64,000 bases of DNA from AEGEAN-183 sp045563675 (GTDB lineage: Bacteria > Pseudomonadota > Gammaproteobacteria > Magnimaribacterales > Magnimaribacteraceae): positions 372,001-436,000 of the forward strand of contig JBJLIX010000002.1 in assembly GCA_045563675.1 (NCBI GenBank). The letters are read 5' to 3'. This document shows positions 55,322 to 63,519 of the stretch, piece by piece. Under the pieces are notes generated by a model that had not been told where the DNA came from, did no database searches, and saw only the letters and a program-made list of their open reading frames with translations. How positions within the stretch are numbered: the stretch's first letter is position 1; every line of letters begins with the position of its first letter. A program made the position numbers and the translations under genes.

Positions 55322-56452
55322 TTATTCTCTATCTATATGGGGTTTATTTGAATTATCCCAAGTATCAATACATTTATCCACGAAAGCTTGAAATTTGTTC
55401 TTTTTAATGGAACTCCTAATATCCTTCATTAGATTTAAATAGAAAGATACATTATGTATTGTATTTAAAGTTGATCCCAGCACTTCTTTGGTTTTATCTA
55501 GGTGGAAAAGATAACTTCTGGTGAAGCTCTTACAAGTATAACAATCACAATTCTTATCTAATGGTTCTAAGGACTGCCTATTTTCAGCATTCCTTAGTTT
55601 TACTATTCCTGTAGAAGTATAAAGATATCCATTTCTTGCATGCCTTGTAGGAATAACGCAATCAAATAAATCTATGCCTTCTTTTACACTATTTAATATA
55701 TCTATCGGTTGTCCTACCCCCATTAAATATCTTGGAGAGTTAGGAGGCATTTTTGGGCAAATAAAGTTAACTACCCTTTCCATTTCTTGCTTACTCTCTC
55801 CTACAGACAAACCTCCTATTGCATAGCCTTCAAAGTTGATACTAATAAGTTCTTGCAAAGATTCTTCTCTTAATTCAGGATAAATTCCTCCTTGTATAAT
55901 TCCAAATAGAGCTGACTTATCAGAAATAAAACTTTCCCTACATCGTCTTGCCCACCTCATTGACAAAGACATTGAATCTTTTGCTACCTTTTCAGAAGCT
56001 GGATAAGGTGTACATTCATCTAAAGCCATAGCTATATCGACGCCAAAAGAAGATTGGGTTTGCATACATATCTCAGGAGACAAAAAAATCTTATCTCCGT
56101 TTAAAGGAGAACTAAAAGTAACCCCCTCCTCTGTAATGATTCTTTTCTTTGCCAGACTAAATACTTGGTAACCTCCGGAATCAGTTAGTATAGGCTTATT
56201 CCAGCCCATAAACTCATGCAACCCTCCATGTTTCTCTATTATTTTAACTCCTGGTCTCTCCATTAAATGGAAGGTGTTCGAGAGGATAATTTGTGCTTTA
56301 ATTTCTTCAAGAAGAAGAGGGGACAATGTCTTTACTGCTCCATAAGTCCCAACTGGCATAAAGGCTGGAGTTTCTATCTCTCCATGTGAAGTTGAAATAG
56401 AACCCATGCGAGCATTCCCATCTTGAGAAATAATTTTGTAGTTGAAACTCAT
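55322..56452 (-). CDS. tgt: Queuine tRNA-ribosyltransferase (tRNA-guanine transglycosylase)
   Basis: A 376-residue TGT. It has the catalytic Asp in DSGGYQVFSL (about 91) and in DCVIPTRHARNG (about 264), the GGLSVGES loop, and the zinc site CDCYTCKSFTRSYLFH near the C terminus. It exchanges guanine 34 for preQ1 in Asn, Asp, His and Tyr tRNAs. Its start overlaps the queA stop by 4 bases, and the two enzymes act one after the other in queuosine synthesis. Confidence 0.97.
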   Translation of the reverse strand: MSFNYKIISQDGNARMGSISTSHGEIETPAFMPVGTYGAVKTLSPLLLEEIKAQIILSNTFHLMERPGVKIIEKHGGLHEFMGWNKPILTDSGGYQVFSLAKKRIITEEGVTFSSPLNGDKIFLSPEICMQTQSSFGVDIAMALDECTPYPASEKVAKDSMSLSMRWARRCRESFISDKSALFGIIQGGIYPELREESLQELISINFEGYAIGGLSVGESKQEMERVVNFICPKMPPNSPRYLMGVGQPIDILNSVKEGIDLFDCVIPTRHARNGYLYTSTGIVKLRNAENRQSLEPLDKNCDCYTCKSFTRSYLFHLDKTKEVLGSTLNTIHNVSFYLNLMKDIRSSIKKNKFQAFVDKCIDTWDNSNKPHIDRE

Positions 56453-57486
56453 AAGTTATTAGATTCTAAATTAACAAACATTGCATCCCCATAACTATAA
56501 AACCTATATTTTTTCTTAATTGCATGCTGATATGATGACTTCATCTTCTCATATCCACCAAAAGCACAAAGCAATATAAACAAACTTGATTTGGGTAAAT
56601 GAAAATTAGTAATGAGAGAATCAGTTATCATAAATTTGTAGCCCGGATAGATAAATAAATCCGTTTCCCCACTGCAAGGCGTCAATAGACCATTATTAAA
56701 ATTACATGCAGACTCTATAGCTCTAAGAGCGGTTGTTCCAACAGAAATTACTCTTCCTCCTTTCCTTCTGGTTCTATTAATTGCATCGACTGCTTCTTTT
56801 GGCACATTAAAAATCTCATTATGAAGTCTATTGTTTTTTATATTCTCACTGCTTAAAGGTTTAAATGTGCCCAAGCCAATATGCAAGGTTACTTTTGCAA
56901 TAGATACGCCAGATAAAACAATTTCTTCCATTAAAGAATGATTAAAATGAAATCCTGCAGTAGGTGCTGCCACAGAAAAGTCTTTTGAAGCATCGGCATA
57001 AATTGTTTGATACCTTTCTAAATCTTCATCAGTTGCTTCTCTCTTAATATAAGGAGGTAAAGGTACGTGACCTAAATTATTAAGTAATTCCTTAATAGGG
57101 TCTGAAAACTTTACTCTCCAAATATTCTCCTTCTTTTCTAAAAACTCAACTGTTGTTTTATCATCATTTAAAGTTATTCTTTCCCCTGGTTCTAACCTAG
57201 AGTTAGCTTTGGTGAGTACTAAGGCGCAGTTTCTATCCAATAATCTTTCAATCAAAATTTCAACCTTAGCGCCAGTGCTTTTTTTAGCAAATAACCTAGC
57301 TTTAATAACCTTAGTATCATTTATAACTAATGTGTCATTGGGATTTAAAAGCCTAGGTAAATCTTTAAAAATTAGATCTTCTAAAGGGTCATTAACAACT
57401 AATAACCTACTTAGACTTCGCTCTTTTGATGGAAAATATGCTACAAGCTCTTTAGGTAGTTCGAAGTTAAATTTCTTAAGTTTCAA
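56449..57486 (-). CDS. queA: S-adenosylmethionine:tRNA ribosyltransferase-isomerase
   Basis: A 345-residue QueA. Family blocks are FELPKELVAYFP at the N terminus, INDTKVIKARLF, VPLPPYIKR, FSVAAPTAGFHF, TLHIGLGTFKP and the C-terminal SYGDAMF. It makes epoxyqueuosine on tRNA from the preQ1 inserted by Tgt. The start appears to be TTG at 57486, with AGGA 7 bases upstream. That AGGA is placed immediately beyond the CCA of the displaced tRNA-Leu half, so the leader of queA is formed by a tRNA remnant. Confidence 0.96.
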   Translation of the reverse strand: MKLKKFNFELPKELVAYFPSKERSLSRLLVVNDPLEDLIFKDLPRLLNPNDTLVINDTKVIKARLFAKKSTGAKVEILIERLLDRNCALVLTKANSRLEPGERITLNDDKTTVEFLEKKENIWRVKFSDPIKELLNNLGHVPLPPYIKREATDEDLERYQTIYADASKDFSVAAPTAGFHFNHSLMEEIVLSGVSIAKVTLHIGLGTFKPLSSENIKNNRLHNEIFNVPKEAVDAINRTRRKGGRVISVGTTALRAIESACNFNNGLLTPCSGETDLFIYPGYKFMITDSLITNFHLPKSSLFILLCAFGGYEKMKSSYQHAIKKKYRFYSYGDAMFVNLESNNL

Positions 57487-57497
57487 TTTTTATCCTA

Positions 57498-57551
57498 TGG
57501 TGCCGGAGGAGAGACTCGAACTCTCACACCCAAGGGGCGGGGGATTTTGAA
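57498..57551 (-). other. Displaced 3' half of a tRNA-Leu gene
   Basis: The reverse strand reads from the anticodon loop TTCAAAA and its 3' stem TCCCC, through a variable arm, T-arm GAGAG-TTCGAGT-CTCTC, to acceptor strand CTCCGGC, A73 and CCA. There is no 5' half: beyond the anticodon loop the sequence is unrelated to tRNA. Its acceptor strand pairs perfectly with the 5' end GCCGGAG of the intact tRNA-Leu 1.2 kb away, better than that gene's own 3' strand does. It is best read as the original 3' half left behind by integration into the anticodon loop. It is not an independent tRNA gene. Confidence 0.85.
57538..57551. other. Candidate attachment-site core, queA side
   Basis: CGGGGGATTTTGAA at this place is identical to 58784-58797 in the intact tRNA-Leu. 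It covers the anticodon loop and the 3' anticodon stem, a common crossover zone of tyrosine integrases. Sequence identity ends at both edges of the block. Confidence 0.65.
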
Positions 57552-57603
57552 AAGATGTAGTCTTAACAAACCCTTATCCAGCTTGGTTTACAGAGGGGCA
57601 TAT

Positions 57604-57626
57604 AAGTGTGTCTTAAAGTGTGTACT
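57604..57626. repeat. Direct repeat copy 1 (possible integrase arm site)
   Basis: AAGTGTGTCTTAAAGTGTGTACT region: two AAGTGTGT units side by side. It matches 58680-58701 in the same orientation with one missing A. It lies 52 bases inside the tRNA half. No other function is evident for it. Confidence 0.75.
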
Positions 57627-57632
57627 TTTCCC

Positions 57633-58637
57633 TCAAATTTTAGACTGGGCATACTTGAAAGGCTCTGCCAGTTGTTCAGGGAAGTCAGTTTGATATTCTT
57701 TTGCGAGTTTTTTTGCTTTCTCCCAGCTTTTTGCTGCTAGACACCATTTCTGTTGATTATAGCTAGCCATACCGAGTTGCAGATAGGCTGGATAGAACCT
57801 TTGGCTTTGCAAACCTGTGCCGCGGGAAACAAGAATTGCTTCAGACAGTTCCTTCTCTGTTTTCTCCCAACTGGACTCATCAAAGTACATTTGTCCTAAA
57901 AGGATCCCACCGAAAGTCTGCAATTTCATAGAAGTCACGCTTTTTACTGAAACGCTTCCCCTTGCGCATTGAACTATTTTTTCTTCGTAATGCTGTTTGC
58001 TTTCTATAAGTAGATTTTTGATTTCTTCATTAGGAGCTTCAACCCTATAAAGGCTTGAAGCTTTAAGATACAACAAACTAGCTCTGGTTATCTCATCTAG
58101 ATTTTTTCTGGCTAACAAAGAATCTAACTTTTTAATAGGTTTTTCCACCTTACCAGTCCTTAATCCACTTTTTACATCTCTTAGTACGTTATTGAAGGTT
58201 TTTCCTAGATTTAGATTATTTTCATTACCTTCCAAAAGAAAAGTTAGTTTTTGTGTATGCCCCTTTGAAAGTACGGGTTTTCCATTCTCTAAAGCTGGCT
58301 TATATATAGAAGAGGAAACACTTTTTAAGGCACTATGATTAAAATCTTCGTTTTCACTCCATATCACTTTTGGATTAATTACTTTGCCTCCCACATCAAC
58401 ATCAAACTCAACTAAAACCATACCTTCTAAACCTCTTTGTTGTGCTTTCTTAGGATATTTAAGTGCATTAATTTTTAAACGAACAGGTGGCTGATTGAGA
58501 GTATCTATCTTTTCTTTTGTTTCACATTGATTGAATATATGAGTGTGCTCAATTAATTGTCCTAAATGAGTTAATTGTGTATGAGCTGAAGCATTAGTCG
58601 CTAACAGTAGGCTTAAGAGAAAGAGTAGTTTTTTCAT
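57633..58637 (-). CDS. Exported protein with TonB C-terminal domain and helical repeats
   Basis: A 334-residue periplasmic protein. A signal peptide (about 1-18, cleaved after ASA) is followed by a TonB-C-like domain (about 45-130) with YPKKAQQRGLEGMVLVEFDVDVGGKV, the usual Y-P-x-x-A...G-x-V opening. The C-terminal ~180 residues are helical and TPR-like, as in EESKQHYEEK... and ARLGMASYNQQKWCLAAKSWEKA-type repeats. Without a transmembrane anchor it cannot be a normal TonB; it may be a periplasmic partner. It is the only gene between the intact tRNA-Leu and the displaced tRNA half, so it is likely cargo of the integrated element. Confidence 0.75.
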   Translation of the reverse strand: MKKLLFLLSLLLATNASAHTQLTHLGQLIEHTHIFNQCETKEKIDTLNQPPVRLKINALKYPKKAQQRGLEGMVLVEFDVDVGGKVINPKVIWSENEDFNHSALKSVSSSIYKPALENGKPVLSKGHTQKLTFLLEGNENNLNLGKTFNNVLRDVKSGLRTGKVEKPIKKLDSLLARKNLDEITRASLLYLKASSLYRVEAPNEEIKNLLIESKQHYEEKIVQCARGSVSVKSVTSMKLQTFGGILLGQMYFDESSWEKTEKELSEAILVSRGTGLQSQRFYPAYLQLGMASYNQQKWCLAAKSWEKAKKLAKEYQTDFPEQLAEPFKYAQSKI

Positions 58638-58679
58638 TCTGTTATCTTAATTCAAAATACCTAACCTCTCTACTATCAA

Positions 58680-58701
58680 AAGTGTGTCTTAAGTGTGTAC
58701 T
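58680..58701. repeat. Direct repeat copy 2 (possible integrase arm site)
   Basis: AAGTGTGTCTTAAGTGTGTA region, the second copy of the 57604-57626 repeat in the same orientation, one A shorter. It lies 42 bases inside the 3' end of the intact tRNA-Leu, at nearly the same distance as the other copy is from the tRNA half. Confidence 0.75.
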
Positions 58702-58734
58702 GGTTCTCAGGAACCTTCTGAATCCCTGAGAGCC
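58702..58734. repeat. Inverted repeat downstream of tRNA-Leu
   Basis: GGTTCTCAGG and CCCTGAGAGCC pair with one G-T wobble and one mismatch around a 12- to 13-base loop. It starts directly after the direct repeat and ends 8 bases from the tRNA 3' end. It could stop or process the tRNA transcript, or be a recombination-protein site. No T run follows. Confidence 0.55.
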
Positions 58735-58742
58735 TTCTACAA

Positions 58743-58829
58743 TGGTACCGGAGGGGGGACTTGAACCCCCATGATTAAAAAATCGGGGGATTTTGAATCC
58801 CCTGCGTCTACCAATTCCGCCACTCCGGC
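58743..58829 (-). tRNA. tRNA-Leu (CAA)
   Basis: The reverse strand gives a full 87-base class II tRNA. The acceptor is GCCGGAG with CTCCGGT, so position 1-72 is a G-U wobble; then A73 and an encoded CCA. The anticodon arm is GGGGA-TTCAAAA-TCCCC, anticodon CAA. A long variable arm and a GGGGG-TTCAAGT-CCCCC T-arm follow. The 3' half differs from the displaced half at 57498-57551, as expected if an element replaced it. Confidence 0.95.
58784..58797. other. Candidate attachment-site core, tRNA side
   Basis: Same 14 bases CGGGGGATTTTGAA as at 57538-57551, here within the intact tRNA-Leu anticodon arm. The pair would be attL and attR of an integrated element of about 1.2 kb. Confidence 0.65.
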
Positions 58830-58898
58830 AAAAAGTCTTAGTAAAATATTTACTTTGAAAGAGTAAACTCTATTCTTACACTTATAAATTACTATCTT

Positions 58899-61328
58899 AT
58901 GTTGAGATTTTGGTTAAAGGAAAGATTTTTTTCTCTAGTTCGATTACTGGTTAATCCCCTTATCAAATATGAAATTGAGTTTGAAGAAGGGTTCACTAAA
59001 GAAGAGCTTAGAAAGAAAAAACCTATATATGCTATTCCTGAATACTCAGTCAGTGAGCTTATAGCTTTAGAAAAGTTTGCTTCTGAATCAAATATTAATT
59101 CTCCTCTTGATAAATTTAAAGGGTATAACTTCCAGAATTTTATTTCTCTACAAAGGCCTAGATTTGATATAAGTGAGCAAAAGGTCAAAAGGTTTTCTCC
59201 TAAAAATCTAGATCAACTTCTCATAACTGGAGGTGAGGCTTATATATTACCTGTCTCTTTTTATTGGGGCATGCACCCAGACAAACAACGATCCTTTTTT
59301 AAAATTTTATTCTCTCAATCATGGGCAGTCAGTGGTCCAATTAAAAAATTTTTTAGGATTCTTCTACACGGAAGATCCTTAGTAATCAAGTTCAATAAAC
59401 CTTTAGACCTTTCTGAAATAAAAGAAAGGGAAAGGACCAATGAAGAAAATTCAAGATTAATAAGTAGGTATCTAAGGGGTATATTTAGAAAAACTAAACA
59501 AGCTTCCATTGGACCTGATATATCTCATAGAAGAACACTTGTAAGATCATTGACTAAAGATATAGACATCAGAAAAGAAATAAAAAAACAATCTAAAGGA
59601 AACAAAAGAAAAAAGAAAAGACTAAATAAAAAAGCTTTCAATTATGCTAATGAAATTTGTTCTGATATTAATTACCCTATAGTCAGAAACTTACAAAGGG
59701 GTTTGAGCTGGTTCTGGAATACTCGATATGAAGGCATTGAGGTTAAAAATCTAGAAAGAATTAAGTCTATCGCTGACGACAATTCATTGGTTTATGTTCC
59801 TTGTCACAGAAGTCATATAGATTATTTAGCTCTCTCATATATTCTTCTTGAAAAGGGCCTAATGCTTCCACATGTTGCTGCTGGCATTAATCTAAACTTA
59901 CCAATTTTGGGTGGCATACTCAGAGGAGGAGGCGCTTTTTTTATGAGAAGATCATTTGTAAAAAATAAGCTTTATAGCTTAATCTTCTTCCAGTATTTTA
60001 GAAGACTTCTCCAAAGAGGTTCATCTATAGAGTTCTTTCCTGAAGGTGGTAGAAGCCGAAATGGTTTTTCTGTGAAAGCCAGACCAGGTCTTTTATCTAT
60101 GACAATTAGAAGTTTTTCAACTTTAACAAATGAGAATGTAAAACTAGTTCCAACCTATATAGGTTACGAAAAGATAATTGAAGGAAATAGCTATATTTCA
60201 GAACTTTTAGGGCATAGAAAGAAGCGAGAAAGTCTCATTGATATTTTCAAATCTTTACGAGACTTTGGAAATTTCCTAGGAAATGCATATATAAACTTTG
60301 GTAAACCCATAGATCTTAAGTCTTTTCTTGAGAATGAAATTGGTAGCAAGGAATTTGCTATAGATTCACCTTTGGATAGACCCGAATGGTTAAAAGGGGC
60401 TACAAATAAACTTGGATCGGAAATAATGAGAAGCATTAACTCTTCTTCTGTCGTTACTAGCTCTTCAATTTTTGCACTTAGCCTACTAACTGAATCTACC
60501 CAAAGTCTAGAAATAGGAAGTCTCAAAAAAAGGATCTCCTTATTTATAAGCCTTTTGCAACAAAATAAAAATTATTCTGATATATGGCTGCCAGATACTG
60601 ACTCAGAAAAGATCATTAAAAAAACTGAAGAATTAAAATTAATTCGAAGTGAATTGCTGGGAGGAGCTAAAGTCTTCAGACCTGATCAAAAACAAGCTGC
60701 TCTTCTTAGCTATTACCAAAATAATATTTCGCACCTTTTCTTGCTTTATTCTGTAATTTGCTTGTCTTTAAAATATGCGAAAAAATTAAGTATTGATGAA
60801 ATAGAAAGATTATGTTCGATTGTTTATCCTTTCCTTAAAAGTGACTACTACCTCCCTTGGGAAGAGCCTGAATTAAAAAGATTAATAAATGACTGCATTA
60901 CCATCTTAAAAAAGCATCAATTAGTAACTTCCTTGAAAGATGGCTATTTCTCTAGACCAGAAGCCGGATCTAACAAATATCTAGACTTTGTTGCTATCAC
61001 AAATATCAGCGAACCTAGTATTAAAAGATTCTACGTTGTAATGAGCATTGTATGGAATTCTCAAAAAGTAGATGTTCATAGATTAAGAGAAAGATGCTAT
61101 CAAACCTCTACTGAACTAAAAAAATTGGAGGGTTGGATTTACAACGAATTCAACGATAAAAGTAAATTTGATTCCTTTATTAATAAATTACTAGAGGATA
61201 GATATCTTAAGGCCAATACAGACGGGACTCTATCTGCCTCTCTGGTTACTAATAACGTTCAAAAAGACTTTGTTAACTTCTTTAACAAGGACTTTATGAA
61301 TCAAGTTAATCAACTTGATTCAGTTTGA
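58899..61328 (+). CDS. plsB: Glycerol-3-phosphate acyltransferase PlsB
   Basis: An 809-residue PlsB, near the E. coli length of 807. It acylates position 1 of glycerol-3-phosphate, the first step of phospholipid synthesis at the inner membrane. Acyltransferase motifs: CHRSHIDYLALSY (about 303-315), the GAFFMRRSF block, FFPEGGRSRNGF (about 379-390) and VPTYIGYEKIIEG. The long N-terminal region before the motifs is typical of PlsB and not of PlsC. Its 3' end overlaps rsmJ by 19 bases on the other strand. Confidence 0.97.
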   Translation: MLRFWLKERFFSLVRLLVNPLIKYEIEFEEGFTKEELRKKKPIYAIPEYSVSELIALEKFASESNINSPLDKFKGYNFQNFISLQRPRFDISEQKVKRFSPKNLDQLLITGGEAYILPVSFYWGMHPDKQRSFFKILFSQSWAVSGPIKKFFRILLHGRSLVIKFNKPLDLSEIKERERTNEENSRLISRYLRGIFRKTKQASIGPDISHRRTLVRSLTKDIDIRKEIKKQSKGNKRKKKRLNKKAFNYANEICSDINYPIVRNLQRGLSWFWNTRYEGIEVKNLERIKSIADDNSLVYVPCHRSHIDYLALSYILLEKGLMLPHVAAGINLNLPILGGILRGGGAFFMRRSFVKNKLYSLIFFQYFRRLLQRGSSIEFFPEGGRSRNGFSVKARPGLLSMTIRSFSTLTNENVKLVPTYIGYEKIIEGNSYISELLGHRKKRESLIDIFKSLRDFGNFLGNAYINFGKPIDLKSFLENEIGSKEFAIDSPLDRPEWLKGATNKLGSEIMRSINSSSVVTSSSIFALSLLTESTQSLEIGSLKKRISLFISLLQQNKNYSDIWLPDTDSEKIIKKTEELKLIRSELLGGAKVFRPDQKQAALLSYYQNNISHLFLLYSVICLSLKYAKKLSIDEIERLCSIVYPFLKSDYYLPWEEPELKRLINDCITILKKHQLVTSLKDGYFSRPEAGSNKYLDFVAITNISEPSIKRFYVVMSIVWNSQKVDVHRLRERCYQTSTELKKLEGWIYNEFNDKSKFDSFINKLLEDRYLKANTDGTLSASLVTNNVQKDFVNFFNKDFMNQVNQLDSV

Positions 61329-62068
61329 TAAATATCATATCTAATAACTCTGCTTTCCAGCGAGAAAGTGGGTTTTATATCTTCTAAAAATGGAGATTTT
61401 TTATGCCTCTTAACTATTACTCTGCTAGTTGCATGATTGAGGGATTTGTATAACAGCTTTCCAGTATTTCCTAAGTCCGTTAAATCCCTTAAAGCTTGTA
61501 GATCTTTTTTTGCTTTTGATCTGGTATTAATTCCAAAAATAGGATCAATATAAATTACTTCAGGACCGAGCTTTAAGGAATCTAAATATTTGTTTGAATC
61601 TTCACATATTACTTCGATTTTATTTAAATCTGGTATCTCTTTATAGAACTTTTTTATGCCATCTTCTAATAAAGCACACACCCAAGGTATTCTCTCTACT
61701 AATAAAAGCTTTTTTGCTAAAGAGCTTATAACTAAAGAATCTTTTCCTAGACCAGCAGTAACATCTATTACTGTACTATTCTCTGGAATGCCCTTAAAAG
61801 CTTTTAATAAGAGGTTTTTATAACTTTGTTTTGACCATTCTAAAAAGTTACAAAATATAGGATTACTATTCTTAAAGCCTTTCTTTAAAAAAATTCTTTC
61901 TCTTGAATAAACTAGAAAATAAGTCTCTTCTTGGCTTTTAATTTGTTCTGAAGAAGCTTTAATAGATTCATAAAAAGGCAAACCAATTCCTTTTGCAAAT
62001 TGAGATGCTTCTTTAGTTAATTTGTCGTTATAAGAAATTACAAAAAGATTCTTAGAGGTCATATCCAA
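61310..62068 (-). CDS. rsmJ: 16S rRNA (guanine(1516)-N(2))-methyltransferase
   Basis: A 252-residue RsmJ that methylates G1516 of 16S rRNA. It has DVTAGLGKDSLVISSLAK as the SAM-binding loop, LVERIPWVCALLEDGI, and the family motif IYIDPIFGINTRSKAKKDLQ. The N terminus is degenerate compared with E. coli. It overlaps the uppP stop by 10 bases and is probably in one transcript with uppP and tsaB. Confidence 0.95.
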   Translation of the reverse strand: MDMTSKNLFVISYNDKLTKEASQFAKGIGLPFYESIKASSEQIKSQEETYFLVYSRERIFLKKGFKNSNPIFCNFLEWSKQSYKNLLLKAFKGIPENSTVIDVTAGLGKDSLVISSLAKKLLLVERIPWVCALLEDGIKKFYKEIPDLNKIEVICEDSNKYLDSLKLGPEVIYIDPIFGINTRSKAKKDLQALRDLTDLGNTGKLLYKSLNHATSRVIVKRHKKSPFLEDIKPTFSLESRVIRYDIYQTESS

Positions 62069-62844
62069 AATATTAATATCAATGAGCCAAGAAGAATTCT
62101 GTAAATAACGAATGGGGTAAATCCTATTCGATTAATTAACTTTAAGAACATATCTATGGTGAAATAAGCCACCAAGAAAGAAATGAGTAATGCCGCAAAA
62201 AGCTCAATAAAATTATGAGAAAGATCTATAAAACTTACTCGAACTAATTCAGCTAAGGCAATAGTTCCTATTGTAGGTATAGCTAAAAGAAAGCTGAATT
62301 TGGAAGCAGCAGTTGGACTTAATCCCATAAATAAAGCTGCAGTTATTGTAATACCTGATCTTGAGGTTCCCGGTATAAGAGCAAAGCACTGGAATATACC
62401 TATTATAAAGGCCTGGAAAGGGCTTAAAGAAAATAGTTCTTTTTCTTGGGCCTTCTTTTGGGCCATGAAAAGCAATAAACCAAACAGAATAGTTGCATAA
62501 GCAATCACTTCACTATTTCTTAGTAAAATGTCAACATGATCTCTTACTAAAAATCCAATAAAAAGAATTGGTAAAACGGCTATAAATAAGTTTAGGCTTA
62601 ATTTATTGTCTTGAGAACTTAATTGCTTTGTTAAAAGTGCATTTAACATTTCTTTTATCTCAGATCTAAAATAAATTATCGCAGCAATTAATGTGCCAAA
62701 ATGAATTCCCACATCAAAAGCTGTTCCTTGATCCTCCCTATTTAGCAGTTCACTTAACAGAACTAAATGTGCCGAACTAGAAACAGGAAGAAATTCAGTT
62801 AATCCTTGTATTATTGAGAGTAAAATTAATTGAAGATTATCCAT
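62059..62844 (-). CDS. uppP: Undecaprenyl-diphosphatase (UppP/BacA)
   Basis: A 261-residue membrane phosphatase that recycles undecaprenyl diphosphate for peptidoglycan and other envelope polymers. It has the catalytic GLTEFLPVSSSAH motif (E17) and the second IPGTSRSG motif (about 164-171), with about eight membrane segments. It starts directly after the tsaB stop codon. It is also a common cause of intrinsic bacitracin tolerance, but no inference is made here. Confidence 0.97.
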   Translation of the reverse strand: MDNLQLILLSIIQGLTEFLPVSSSAHLVLLSELLNREDQGTAFDVGIHFGTLIAAIIYFRSEIKEMLNALLTKQLSSQDNKLSLNLFIAVLPILFIGFLVRDHVDILLRNSEVIAYATILFGLLLFMAQKKAQEKELFSLSPFQAFIIGIFQCFALIPGTSRSGITITAALFMGLSPTAASKFSFLLAIPTIGTIALAELVRVSFIDLSHNFIELFAALLISFLVAYFTIDMFLKLINRIGFTPFVIYRILLGSLILIFWI

Positions 62845-63519
62845 TTAAGTTTTAGACCAATGTTCTTTACCTGAAAGATACTTAGGAGCTAGATCTTCTG
62901 GGGAAGTAAATTTCCCTTCTTTATAGTAATTTCTTGCTTCTAAAAGAAGATCTTTGGCATCTGGGTATTTATTTAAGATTAACGCATTAATCCCTTTTAA
63001 TTCTTTAGCTACCAAATCACAACCATCCCCAACAAAAATATCATTTTGTGCAAACTGTAAGCTTTTAAATTCATCAACTGTAATAACCTTTTCAGAACAA
63101 GATTTTAAATTATCTAACTCAAAGCAAAAATTGCCGAAATAGATCTGGTTCATATGAGCATTAACAAGGACATTAACTTCATCAATCTCTAATTCATTTT
63201 TAACTCCGAGAGCTAGAATTTCAAGGCTTGATATAGATATCGCGGGTATATTAAGACTATATGAAAGCCCTTGAGCTACTGAACAGGCTAGTCTAGTACC
63301 TGTGAAAGAACCAGGTCCACATCCAAATGCAATTGCGTCAATATCTTTGTAAGAAATGGATAATTTTTCTAACACTTCTTCTAAAATTATAAAAAGCTTT
63401 TCAGTATGTTTTTGCGGGATAACCTTATGTATAGAATAAGAATTCTCTCCTTTTGAAAGCGCTACAGAACAAGCATCGCTTGAAGTTTCAATTGCCAGTA
63501 TATTCGGTATTTGTGTCAC
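62845..63519 (-). CDS. tsaB: tRNA threonylcarbamoyladenosine biosynthesis protein TsaB
   Basis: A 224-residue TsaB, partner of TsaD in t6A37 tRNA modification. The opening ILAIETSSDACSVAL, KHTEKLFIILEEVL and FGCGPGSFTGTRLACSVAQGLS are family hallmarks. It starts with GTG and overlaps the adk end by 32 bases, so it probably depends on translation from that gene. Confidence 0.95.
   Translation of the reverse strand: MTQIPNILAIETSSDACSVALSKGENSYSIHKVIPQKHTEKLFIILEEVLEKLSISYKDIDAIAFGCGPGSFTGTRLACSVAQGLSYSLNIPAISISSLEILALGVKNELEIDEVNVLVNAHMNQIYFGNFCFELDNLKSCSEKVITVDEFKSLQFAQNDIFVGDGCDLVAKELKGINALILNKYPDAKDLLLEARNYYKEGKFTSPEDLAPKYLSGKEHWSKT

Noticed and set aside
57498..57551. A second tRNA or a tmRNA end near queA
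   Set aside because: Only the anticodon loop to CCA part is tRNA-like; no 5' half, D-arm or 5' acceptor strand precedes it, and it does not have a tmRNA alanine acceptor sequence.
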